Below, one piece after another: positions 35,286 through 44,600 of a stretch of DNA of 64,000 bases. The notes below the pieces were generated by a model. It searched no databases. It was not told where the DNA came from and saw only the letters and a program-made list of their open reading frames with translations. The stretch is from NCBI GenBank assembly GCA_031772625.1, contig CM062816.1, positions 830,515,056-830,579,055 on the forward strand. The letters are read 5' to 3'. The position numbers and the translations under genes were made by a program. Origin of the DNA: Pinus tabuliformis. Taxonomy: Eukaryota > Streptophyta > Pinopsida > Pinales > Pinaceae. The stretch's first letter is position 1, and every line of letters starts with the position of its first letter.

Positions 35286-37167
35286 TAACATCCACCTCCA
35301 ACATTTACCAAATTTCACCAATCTTCCATGGTACACATGAGATGAATAATTACGATGACATGACGCAACCTACAAGATTCAGTTATGGAAGTGGGGCCAA
35401 CAACTAGAACTTACTCGCCACAAAATGACATCCTACAGGGCTTACAGGACACTTAGGGGCCAAAGAACCACCCTACGTGACCAAGCCCTAATCTAAAGAA
35501 AAATTTCAGTGACCTAACACCCCAATCGCATGCACAATCCTGCATGAGTGTGATTGTGACCCTCCAACCGCATGCACAAGCCTTCATGAGTGCGGTTGTG
35601 ACCCAAAATCCTAAGTTCAATGGTTGTGGTCCCGAGATCTGAGCCACAATTCCAGGCAAGCCTCTAGAATACTGCCCAGAACTTCCTGAGACTTTCCAAA
35701 ATGATAAGTAACTTAATAACAATGTTAAATATACAAACTTGAATTAAAAACTTGACCTAACCAGGCCTAACCATGACAGTCATTTCGTCAAACATATGGT
35801 GAACATGTAATTTACAGGTCATGAATGCATATTTGAACATAGGAGTCTAAAACTTATATGAGAACCACCAAGAAGGTCTAATTCCCTATCATAATAGTTG
35901 AAACAACATTTATTAGCCCATTCATTCTTTAACCATCAAATACTTATCAAATCCTGAAAAAGACATAGCTAGAGTACATTGAAAATCCATGCTTATAACC
36001 AACATATAACCATATTACTAAACATGACATGAAAACCATCAAATCACCATAATAACAGGTACAAATTCTCATAGAACACAATAGGAAAATTTATCTTATT
36101 AATTGGTGCAAAATCCAACCAAGTCAGGGACTTCCACGTGCCACCCGACCATACATTGAGTTGAACCAAATCTTTCTTTCATTCAATCACTCTCGTGCCA
36201 TATTCCAAGCATGAATGTGGGATCTCAAGACATAAACACCCATGGATTCCCATACATTAAACCATCTCCACCCTTAGGCTACCACAATCCCACCAAAACC
36301 GGTCAAGAGATCACTAATCCCAAAACAATATTAGATGCCTAAGAGTTTCTTCACTAATACCTTGTGGAAATTTCCTATCTCCACCCACCTATTGAGGGCT
36401 TCCTAGATATTAAACCACCTCCACCCAAAACCCTTGGGAAATTTCCTAAGACCACCTCACCCGATTCCAAAACCTTCCACCAGTCCAAAGCTCAAACAAG
36501 AAAAGAATCCCATCACACCATGGCTATCAAAAAATGGCAAGGCAATGATGAAACCATTGTCATGCGAAGAAAAACCCATGCCAATGAAAAAAAAGAACCA
36601 AATACACAAATGCATGTACCATGCATTCACAAACCAGCTAGGAAATCACACATGTGACCTGTTACCTAAAATTCCTCCTACTGAAGTTTCTTGATCCAAC
36701 CTTCCTTGCTTGTCCTTTGCTTTCCTTTTCCTTCTTTTGCCTTCCTTTCTCTAATGCTCGATTTCTCCAAGAATTCTCTAAGTGTACAATAGTATGAGAG
36801 AATAGAGAGTGCTCCAAAATTGAACCAACAAAAGGTTGTGAATTGATCCTCAAAATCATTTTTATTATTGAGGCCTCTATTTTCTCCAATTTCCTCTATT
36901 TCCTTTGATTTTCCTCTCATGCAAACTTGTGACCTTTCATCTCCCTTTTCTCCTATTTTCCTTTATTTTCATAAATTAATGCCAATTAATGCCTCTTTGC
37001 CTTTGCCAATGCCTTTGTCAATTTCCTTAGCCATAATAAACCAAAAATGACACCCCATAGGATTATTTTCCCCACGTTCATCTTCGAATACATGTCCCAT
37101 GACGTTGGTCTTATTATTTTACCTTTAGTAACTTTATTACATGAATTTTTAACCTGAGTTTGTTACA
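35286..37167 (-). repeat. Chromovirus C 3' LTR
   Basis: On the minus strand it begins TGTAACAAACTC (37167) and ends GGATGTTACA (35286): 1882 bp with inverted TGTAACA/TGTTACA ends. The polypurine tract CCAAGGGGGAGGGGTT lies just outside its start on the minus strand (37168-37183). Inside I see a 42-bp tandem repeat at 35522-35605 and a long A/T- and C-rich stretch, 36100-37100, with no supportable gene. Confidence 0.82.
35522..35605. repeat. 42-bp tandem repeat with hairpin in chromovirus C LTR
   Basis: Units 35522-35563 and 35564-35605 are about 80% alike. Each can fold: CAATCGCA pairs with TGTGATTG in unit 1, and CAACCGCA with TGCGGTTG in unit 2. Confidence 0.7.
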
Positions 37168-37319
37168 AACCCCTCCCCCTTGGGGGAACATCATCCTCAG
37201 TGTTCTAGGACACCTATGACTAGTAAAACCATTGAAAACAAAGTGACACGCTACCCAGGGAGCTTTAGAACTTAGCTCGATGCAATATTTTCAATGAGAA
37301 ACCTATTGACAAGCAAAAC
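37168..37319 (-). other. Chromovirus C 3' untranslated segment and polypurine tract
   Basis: The C-rich run next to the LTR is the polypurine tract on the minus strand. The rest is the end of the chromovirus internal region, cut by the Tat-1 insertion. Its last five bases (37315-37319, AAAAC) are Tat-1's left target duplication. Confidence 0.75.
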
Positions 37320-38370
37320 TGTTACACTAAAATTTGTCACCATGACTATTTGCAGTTAGTATGGCTCCATCAACTGTCATACTATCCTCCTTGGCAAGTC
37401 TCATACCTCTGCTCTTCATGTCAAACTCCAAGAAAGAGAGAAAGTCTTTAAAAATCTATATATCTCTGGGTACGCAGTTTCTCTTAGCCTTACCTGCGTG
37501 TACGCACCCCAAGTTCACAATACCTGCGTACTTGTACGCTCTGTCTGTAAAGCAATGGGTGCGTACTCCTGTAAAGGTCAAAAGGCGCAAGTTTCACTCC
37601 AAAAAAGTTACTTGTGGTCATTTCTAGAGCATTCTAGAAGCTTGTTTGACGTGTATTGAGCGCCTCCAGATGGTTCATGTATCCCTATGAAAGAGGAACT
37701 TATCCCATCAAGAGGGGAGCTATCCCATTCAAAGAGGGGCTTATCCCATTGATGGTGGACCTGATTAACTTCCTATAGAGCACTATAAATACAGGCATTG
37801 GGCCAGAGGGAGGGGAGGTTGAAAGTTGAACATTCCTAAGGGTAGATGCTGCTGGAATTAGGACTCCCTTATAGAGCTTGAGAGGAGAGATTCCCATCCT
37901 TTCCTAGCCTTATTTGGAAGTGGGTGAGTTGATCAAAGTAAAGGAAAACTCTTGCTGGACCCTAGGAGGGACCTGCACAACACCAAGGCTCAGGTTGTAA
38001 TGGTTTCTTTTGTTTCCACTTAATGCAAATAAACTTATTTTTCTCAACAGATTGTTATTCATGATTTGTTTCATATACTCCTTGGTCTGTATGATGAATA
38101 TGTGTTATTTTATAAGTTTATCAGGTGCTATTTAATCTTTTGGCTTGTTAGTGAATGCAGGTTTCGAAGAGAAGGAGGAGCTCATCCGGATCAGCGAGGC
38201 TGGACTACTACAAAGCGTTGGACTAAAGGTATGTTACAATCACCTGATTACTTGTATTCTAAATGCATGTTTAGAGAAAGGTAGTGTTTATTTGTCTTGT
38301 TTGTCACTAGAAAGCCTTAGCTTCTAGGGAGGTCGGTTTTGTCCGCAAAATCGACTCTTTCCGCATGACA
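37320..38370 (+). repeat. Tat-1 5' LTR
   Basis: 1051 bp, TGTTACAC to ...CCGCATGACA. It has a good TATA box, CTATAAATA (37783-37791), and a cluster of TACGCA/TGCGTA motifs at 37468-37566. Confidence 0.93.
37783..37791 (+). promoter_or_regulatory. TATA box of Tat-1 5' LTR
   Basis: CTATAAATA, about 590 bp before the LTR end. In the 3' LTR (near 52159) a deletion of about 39 bp removes it after CACTATA, so the only intact promoter copy is the 5' one. Confidence 0.7.
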
Positions 38371-38373
38371 AAA

Positions 38374-38390
38374 TGGCGACTCCACTGGGG
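38374..38390 (+). other. Tat-1 primer-binding site
   Basis: TGGCGACTCCACTGGGG begins three bases after the LTR. It is of the type described in Ogre/Tat elements as complementary to tRNA-Arg; the tRNA identity is recalled, not checked. Confidence 0.75.
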
Positions 38391-40416
38391 AATCCATTGA
38401 TGTGAATGATTTTTCCTTTGTATGAAACTTTGATTTGAGAAAAGTCGTTTGTTTTCTGGTTTTTGGTTGTTTGGCTATGTATTTGGATGGGCTAGCTTAG
38501 GGTTAAATTAGATTTTAGTTTTTCTTAGTTTTGCTAGCAGTACGCACCCTCTAAGTTAAGCACAGTGCGTACCTGTACGCACTGCAGCTTTGTGCACAGA
38601 GCGTACACGCACCTGTGCAAACAGGTTGCCTGCGTACCCTGTCAAAATTGAGAAAATTTCAATTTTCTTCTTTTTTCCTTTTAGATTTTGTTTTTAATTT
38701 GTTTTTACTGCCCAGATCCACTGGTTGTCTGCCATAAATCTTTACCTAAGCTCGTTTTATCAGTGTCAAGAGTTTTAGTGAAATTCATAGAGATTTTGCC
38801 CTAGGGTTTGATTTTTGCATTGGTCCTGTAGTGACTTTGGCTTTAGGAGTTGTAAAACCTTGGATCTCCCTGGTTTTGTTCAGTCTTCTTAGGAGTCGGA
38901 CCTGTCATAGAATCCACTCTTGTGAGAAACCTACCTTTGTGTTCTCTCTTTGCCAAATCTCGAAAAAGTTTGTTGATTGAACTTTGAATTTTATTCTTGA
39001 GAAAAAGAACAAAAGATTTTGCTTTTTGTTTTTGACTGGTTTTTTATTCTGCATTAACTAGTCCTTAGTTAAATTTTGACTGAGTAAAACATCCTGGAAT
39101 CATACTTAGTAGGCTTTTGCCTCATTAGATTTACTTTTAGGTGCATTTCTCTTGGATTTTCTTTTGTGTGAAATTGAGTTGATTTGATTGCCATAGATTT
39201 TTTAACTTTGATTTCTGTTAAAGTAAGTTTTACATGCTTTATTAATATAGGGAAAAATACAAAAAAAAAAAAAAAAAAACTTTTGAAGAAAAGTTTGCTT
39301 TAGTGGCATTTGAGTCTTTGAAAAGAAAAGGAATTTTCGTGAAGTAATTAGTGGTCATGTGTTGTATGCTTTGAAAAAGATAAAGAGTTTGTTTCTTTGA
39401 TTTTCATTGCCAAGAAAGTTGTTTTTATATCCATTTTGCATTCTCCAACTCTCTTAGCTAGGGAATTCATTGAAAAAGAAAATTAGTATAAATCATCCTA
39501 AGTGCATCTTTTTAGTGGATTTGAGTCGAGTCTACACACCATCAGTTTCATCTCCGCTACCTTTTGTCCTAAAGAAAAGCCATAAAATTAACGCTTAAAG
39601 TAAAATCAACTTAGTAATTTTTTATTTATTAGGGCTCTGAAACACCAATATAGATCAGGCTAGTGTCTTGGAGTAGGAGAGTAATTAACTCTCCAAGACA
39701 GTAAAACCAAACAAGTAGCTCATCTTGTGGTAGGATAAATCCAACTGTTTCATTTGTACTCTGGGAAAGCTCCTCTTAAAGGAGAAGCACGAGACCATGT
39801 CCGAACCAGTGAGGGGATCAATCCTCCTTCATTGGGAAAGATGCCAGATACGCACGTACTACAAATGGTAAACCTCGGATTATTGTCGAGGAGCCTGGGG
39901 TCACTTGTCGGTAAACCTTGGATTATTGTCAAGGAGCCGGCAAGGGGATTGAGCTTGTTACTCTGCCCTTGCGTGCTATCGGGTCGTAGACTGTTCCCCC
40001 AGGTATATTTGTTGCTGTTGGTAACCTTAGTGACCTTTATCTTTAGGATTCTATCGAGGTGACGGTGGAGGGAAGATCCCACTGTACCTGGAGCAGACGT
40101 CGGCTAGACTCACTTGGATTTTCCGAGGGGTTCACTTCACTCGAGACGGTTAAAGTGGAGGAACTTGTGCCGGTCTATTCATTAAGCAGGTTGCCGGGGT
40201 AACTGTTCCACCCACCACTTCTGTACTGAATTCGGCGATGTTGGGTTTCATCACCAACTAGTGTTTTCGGTCCGGAAGGCTACTGTTTGTGTATGGTTTG
40301 ACGCCCTAGATTCTTTAGGCGTGTGATTCGAATTTGTTTGGTTCTTTAGAGACTTTAGGCGGTTTGCTTTGAGATTTTACTTTGTTTGCATGTGCAGTAG
40401 TTAAAAGTTTTTAACT
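38391..40416 (+). other. Tat-1 leader, about 2 kb non-coding
   Basis: No supportable ORF. It holds a TACGCA/TGCGTA cluster (38539-38640), a 19-A run (39261-39279) and a pair of hairpins at 39867-39938. A long leader is usual in Tat elements. Confidence 0.7.
39867..39938 (+). repeat. Pair of 29-bp repeats forming hairpins with a compensatory change
   Basis: Two units 43 bp apart fold identically. Unit 1 is CCTCG (39873-39877), loop GATTATTGT, CGAGG (39887-39891). Unit 2 is CCTTG (39916-39920), the same loop, CAAGG (39930-39934). The fourth stem pair changes from C-G to T-A with both partners changed, while the loop is unchanged. This fits a selected RNA stem in the genomic leader, for example in packaging or dimerisation; the role is inferred. 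Confidence 0.65.
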
Positions 40417-41616
40417 GTGGCTGAATTACCGAGACAGTCCCGTAGACTTCGGGGCAAGTCTCCTGAGATTCTTACCGTGGCCGATTTGTTGAGGAAGTCC
40501 CGTAGACTTCGGGGCGAACCTCCTGAAGACGTCTCGGGTCATTACGAAGGTTTGAAGGTCCTTGTAACTCCTAATGGCAGTAAAGTAGGTTCACCTGAAG
40601 AAGGAGAGTCATCGTTGGTAGTCCATCCAGATTACCAAGGTCTAGAAACAGGTTATAATCCCGAAGTTGTTGCAGTTTCCGAGCTTGCTGGTAGTTTTTC
40701 ATCTACTAGTGATATAGGCGAAGAACTTGAAATATCTGAACCTGTTACTCCAACTTCTAGTGCTCCTGATTCACCTAGGGTAGAAAGGGTCATCACCGAA
40801 AATCTTCCTGTTGGTTTGATAGCTATTGAAGAACTTGCTCCAGAAGAAGAAATAGGCGTCTCTATCCTTGAAGATCAACCTACAATTGATCTAAGGGAGC
40901 GTGAATCTATCTTTTACAGTCCTCCTAGAAGTACTACTTGGTATCTTTCGTTAACTAATTATTTGGACAACTCAGGGTCAAGTTTTTCTCCACCTCGTAC
41001 TCCTTATCCACCCGGAGGTATTTATACTCCTGTAAATATGTCTGGTCAGTCGTTCGTTTTCACTCAATCTCCTGAATCTTTCTTGTAAGGCGGTCCTTCT
41101 GTTCCCTCTGGGTATCAGTCACTTTCTGGTACTTTTGCGGGAGCATCTCCTCAACCCATTGAACATGGGTTATTAGCTGGAAACAATGGTAATAAACCAT
41201 TGGGTGTAGGAGACATTTACATGATGTCAGGTTCAGTTCCTGGTTCTCAACCTCAAGGTGGCCAGTTACCGCCTGGGGGGCAGCCTCAATTAACGCCTGG
41301 GGGGCAACCTCAAGGTACACAAATTGCGTCTGGAGGGCAACCTCAAGGACAGTATGTACCCATAGTACAATACATTCCTCAAGGTCAACCCCAGCCTCAA
41401 TATGTACCCCAAGGTCAACCTCAGTATCAATTTATAGCTCAAGGTCAACCCCAGTATCAGTACTAACCTCAAGGGTATCTACCCCAAGGTCAGTAATCGA
41501 GTCAAGGTTATCAACCACCCCAAGGTCAATCTTATGTTCAAGGTACGGGAACTATACCTTTCAATTTTCAATCCTACCCTCAATCCGGTTATGGATCTCA
41601 ATATCTTCAACCTGTC
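40417..41616 (+). pseudogene. Tat-1 gag, N-terminal low-complexity part
   Basis: It is in the same frame as the long ORF at 41617. The first codon of the frame after a stop is GTG (40417), probably a mutated ATG: the reading starts VAELPRQSRRLRG and there is no in-frame ATG for about 600 bp. A 60-bp duplication repeats the SRRLRG segment (RQSRRLRGKSPE, RKSRRLRGEPPE). An acidic stretch follows, then a Gln/Pro/Tyr-rich repeat region (41230-41600: GGQPQ and QGQPQYQ units). Stops lie at 41086, 41464 and 41494. If the frame is real, gag-pol would be about 2290 codons. Confidence 0.7.
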
Positions 41617-44600
41617 ATGGGTCAATACCCCGGAATGAACATAGTGTGGGATCCATCGCAAGTTCAGCAGGTGTTGCAGCCAAGCGTACAGTTGTCATCC
41701 CAAACTGGACAACCTTTAGTTTCTGGTCCACCCCAGCAACCAGTCCAGTCTAATGTTCAAACTTCTGTACCTTCGGTAGTTACTCAGTCGCCCATTGCAC
41801 CTAGTACTCCATCTCAAACGACTGCTGCAACTACCGCAACATCTGTTCCTTCCACCACACTTACTTCTGGAGTATCGACAGCTCCGGTTTCTACTGTCTC
41901 TGCAACTACTCCTCAGACATCTTTACCATTGTCTGGATCCACGATTCAAACTACGGTTCAGATGCCTGTAGGACAGCCTGGTTTAAGTACGGTTGTCACT
42001 AGTCAACCACAATTCACTTATCAACCGTACCAGGGACAGTACCAATACGGGCCTGCTGTCCAACAGCCAATTTACCAGTATCAATCGTATCCTGGGTACA
42101 CTTATCAACAACCTCAGCAACCCCAGTACGGTCTGGTTAATCCTGGTTTTCCAGGAGGATACAATATCCCGAATGCGATACCTATTCCAAGTTATCCTGG
42201 ATATCCTCCTCCTGGGACTGGTCTTGTGACCCAGAGTTTTAGGGATCCTAATCGGCAATTACCGTTTATCGCAACTTTGGATTTACCGAACTTGTCGCGC
42301 CTAACGAACGATCCAATAAATTATCTTTCGTTCTGGCCGCCAATGCCAAATAAGTTGCCCAGTGACATTCCCAAGTTCGAAGGTAAGTCTGGAGAGGATC
42401 TGTCAAATCATGTGATGACTTACCACCTCTGGTGTGCTTCAAATTCCATCTCGGATGATTCAATCCGCTTACGTCTTTTCCAGCGTACGCTCATTGGTCT
42501 CGCGGCCAAGTGGTACATTGAGTTACCACGGGCCTCTTTTTACAATTTTAGTCAGTTAGCTACCTCGTTCTTAACTCATTTTCAGTTGCCGGTCAGATAT
42601 GATAATGGCACGGAGTTACTAACTTCATTAAAACAATCGACGTCCACTTATATTTCCGATCATATACATGAATGGAGACGTCGAAGGCGTTTAGTGAAAG
42701 TTTTTATCCCGGACCAAATCTTAGCTGAATGGTTTGTTAAATCGTTATTACCGAAGATTACTGAAGACGTAGCTAAGGCCGGAGTAGTTATTGAGGAGCA
42801 AGTGATTGCTCAAGCGCAGTACCTTGACTTAGTTTACACTCAGTCAGGTACGTTACACGAAAAGATCCCAGATCTTCCAAAGTCAAATCAAATCGCTGCT
42901 GCTCCTTCGGGATCTCATGCTGCTGATGGCATGATTGGTACGGTGAATACTAAAAGCAAGAATAAGTCTTCAAAGAATTCTTCGCCCATTATAACCTTAC
43001 CAGATTCCCCGACAGGAGAATCTTCTCCTAAAGTTTCCACTGATATTCACGCTGTAGAGTCTTCTACGGCTAAATCAAAAAATGGTGGGAAGAAGAAAGG
43101 GAAGAAGAAGAGTAAAGCAGACAAGACTCCAAAGGAGAAAACAGAAAAGTCGGAAACCAATGACGAAAAGCGCAAACCTCGATATCCTTGTCTTATTTGT
43201 GAAGAGGATCATTTTACAAGAGATTGCCCTCATCGGGCCGAGGTTGTGAAAATCGTCAAGGGTTCCCCAACTCCTGCTGTTTTGAAAGATCCATTTCCAA
43301 AGCAGGAGAGTAAGAGCATAGGTTCTTCCTCGAGTGCCAATGAAGAACCCATATTGATGATGTCTCATGTAAGGATTGCGACTCGATCGCAAGATTATGG
43401 TAGTAAAAGTCCTGTTGATGGATCGAAAGAAGCAGAATCTTCTCATTCAAATCCATCAACCTCAGCTCCCGGTTCCGATCCACTACAGATCGAGAAACCT
43501 AACCCTGACTTAGTAATCAAACCGCCCGCCAAGGGTGTACTTCGAAGGTCTGCTTTCAATCCACATGCGAGAGCGGCCCAGAATTACAACATTGTTGAGG
43601 ATTTAGTTGTTTCACCCTCAGCAATGTCGGCTTTAGAAGTGCTGCAATCATGCCTAGCACAACGAAAATTACTTTTGTCGGCTATAGGAGCTGTTGATGT
43701 TCAGGACCCGAACCTAATAATCTTTGATCTAGAAAATAGTACACCGCGTTTGCCTCATCAGATGGCTTTCCAGATCCCAGTGATAGTCAAAAACAGGCCT
43801 ATTCATCGGACTGTAATTGATGAGGGAGCTTCCACGTGTATTATGTCAATACAGTGCTGGAGATCGCTTGGTTCTCCTTCACTAAATCAATCCCCGACAA
43901 TTCTTAAGGCCTTTGATGGCCGTGGGTTCCATCCATTTGGCATTCTACAGGATTTGCCTATAGGGGTTGAAGGAAAAACCGTTAGTCTAGATGTGGAGGT
44001 GGTTGATGCCCCTTTAGACTACAACCTTCTTTTGGGTCGAAGTTGGTCTTACGCTATGACAGCGGTCGTTTCATCGGTCTTCAGAGTAATAAAATTTCCA
44101 CATAATGGAAAGATCGTAACCATAGACCAGCTGGCTTACTTTTCATCTGACCCAGCCTCTTCAGAGAGTATCCAGCATGTCGGTAAAACGACTATCCCTT
44201 ACAAGGATGTTGGCATAGGATTAGTTAAAGATGCCGGTTTACTGGGAACTTTTCCTTTTCCTCCAATCAACGTCGTGTCTTCGTTTGCATCTATTCATAT
44301 GATTACTTCAGACACTATTGTTTATGACGATCCTCGGATCGTTCCTTCTGAATCTGAGATAGACTCATTTGGTGACGCAATGCCTTTGAGTCCATATGAA
44401 ATTGCCTATGAAGCCGTGCAGTATTTTACCGACCCGAGTTCAACCCAAATCGACCAAATGAATGTGGTCCGTGAGGAATCCCTTTTCGCGTCAACCTCGG
44501 AGGTAATAACATTTCTCGAAGTTGTTTCATCTGACGAACAACTTTGTGAAGTCCTGTGCGTAGATGATTTACCATGGGAAGATCTCCATCATAGATCTTC

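Noticed and set aside
36364-36694. Overlapping plus-strand ORFs of 97 and 86 codons
   Set aside because: They lie in the chromovirus C LTR in C/A-rich sequence, in two frames at once, with no conserved motif.
35700-37100. Search for tRNA, rRNA or snRNA genes in this and the other non-coding stretches
   Set aside because: I saw no tRNA-like A and B boxes in cloverleaf context and no rRNA sequence; the tRNA-like matches are retrotransposon primer sites.
39261-39279. Run of 19 A, possible poly(A) tail of a retroposed gene
   Set aside because: No gene-like sequence precedes it and no target duplication flanks it; more likely a simple-sequence run in the leader.
39750-40082. Overlapping ORFs of about 100 codons on both strands in the Tat-1 leader
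   Set aside because: Both strands are open by chance in a G/C-richer stretch; there is no motif, and the leader is expected to be non-coding.
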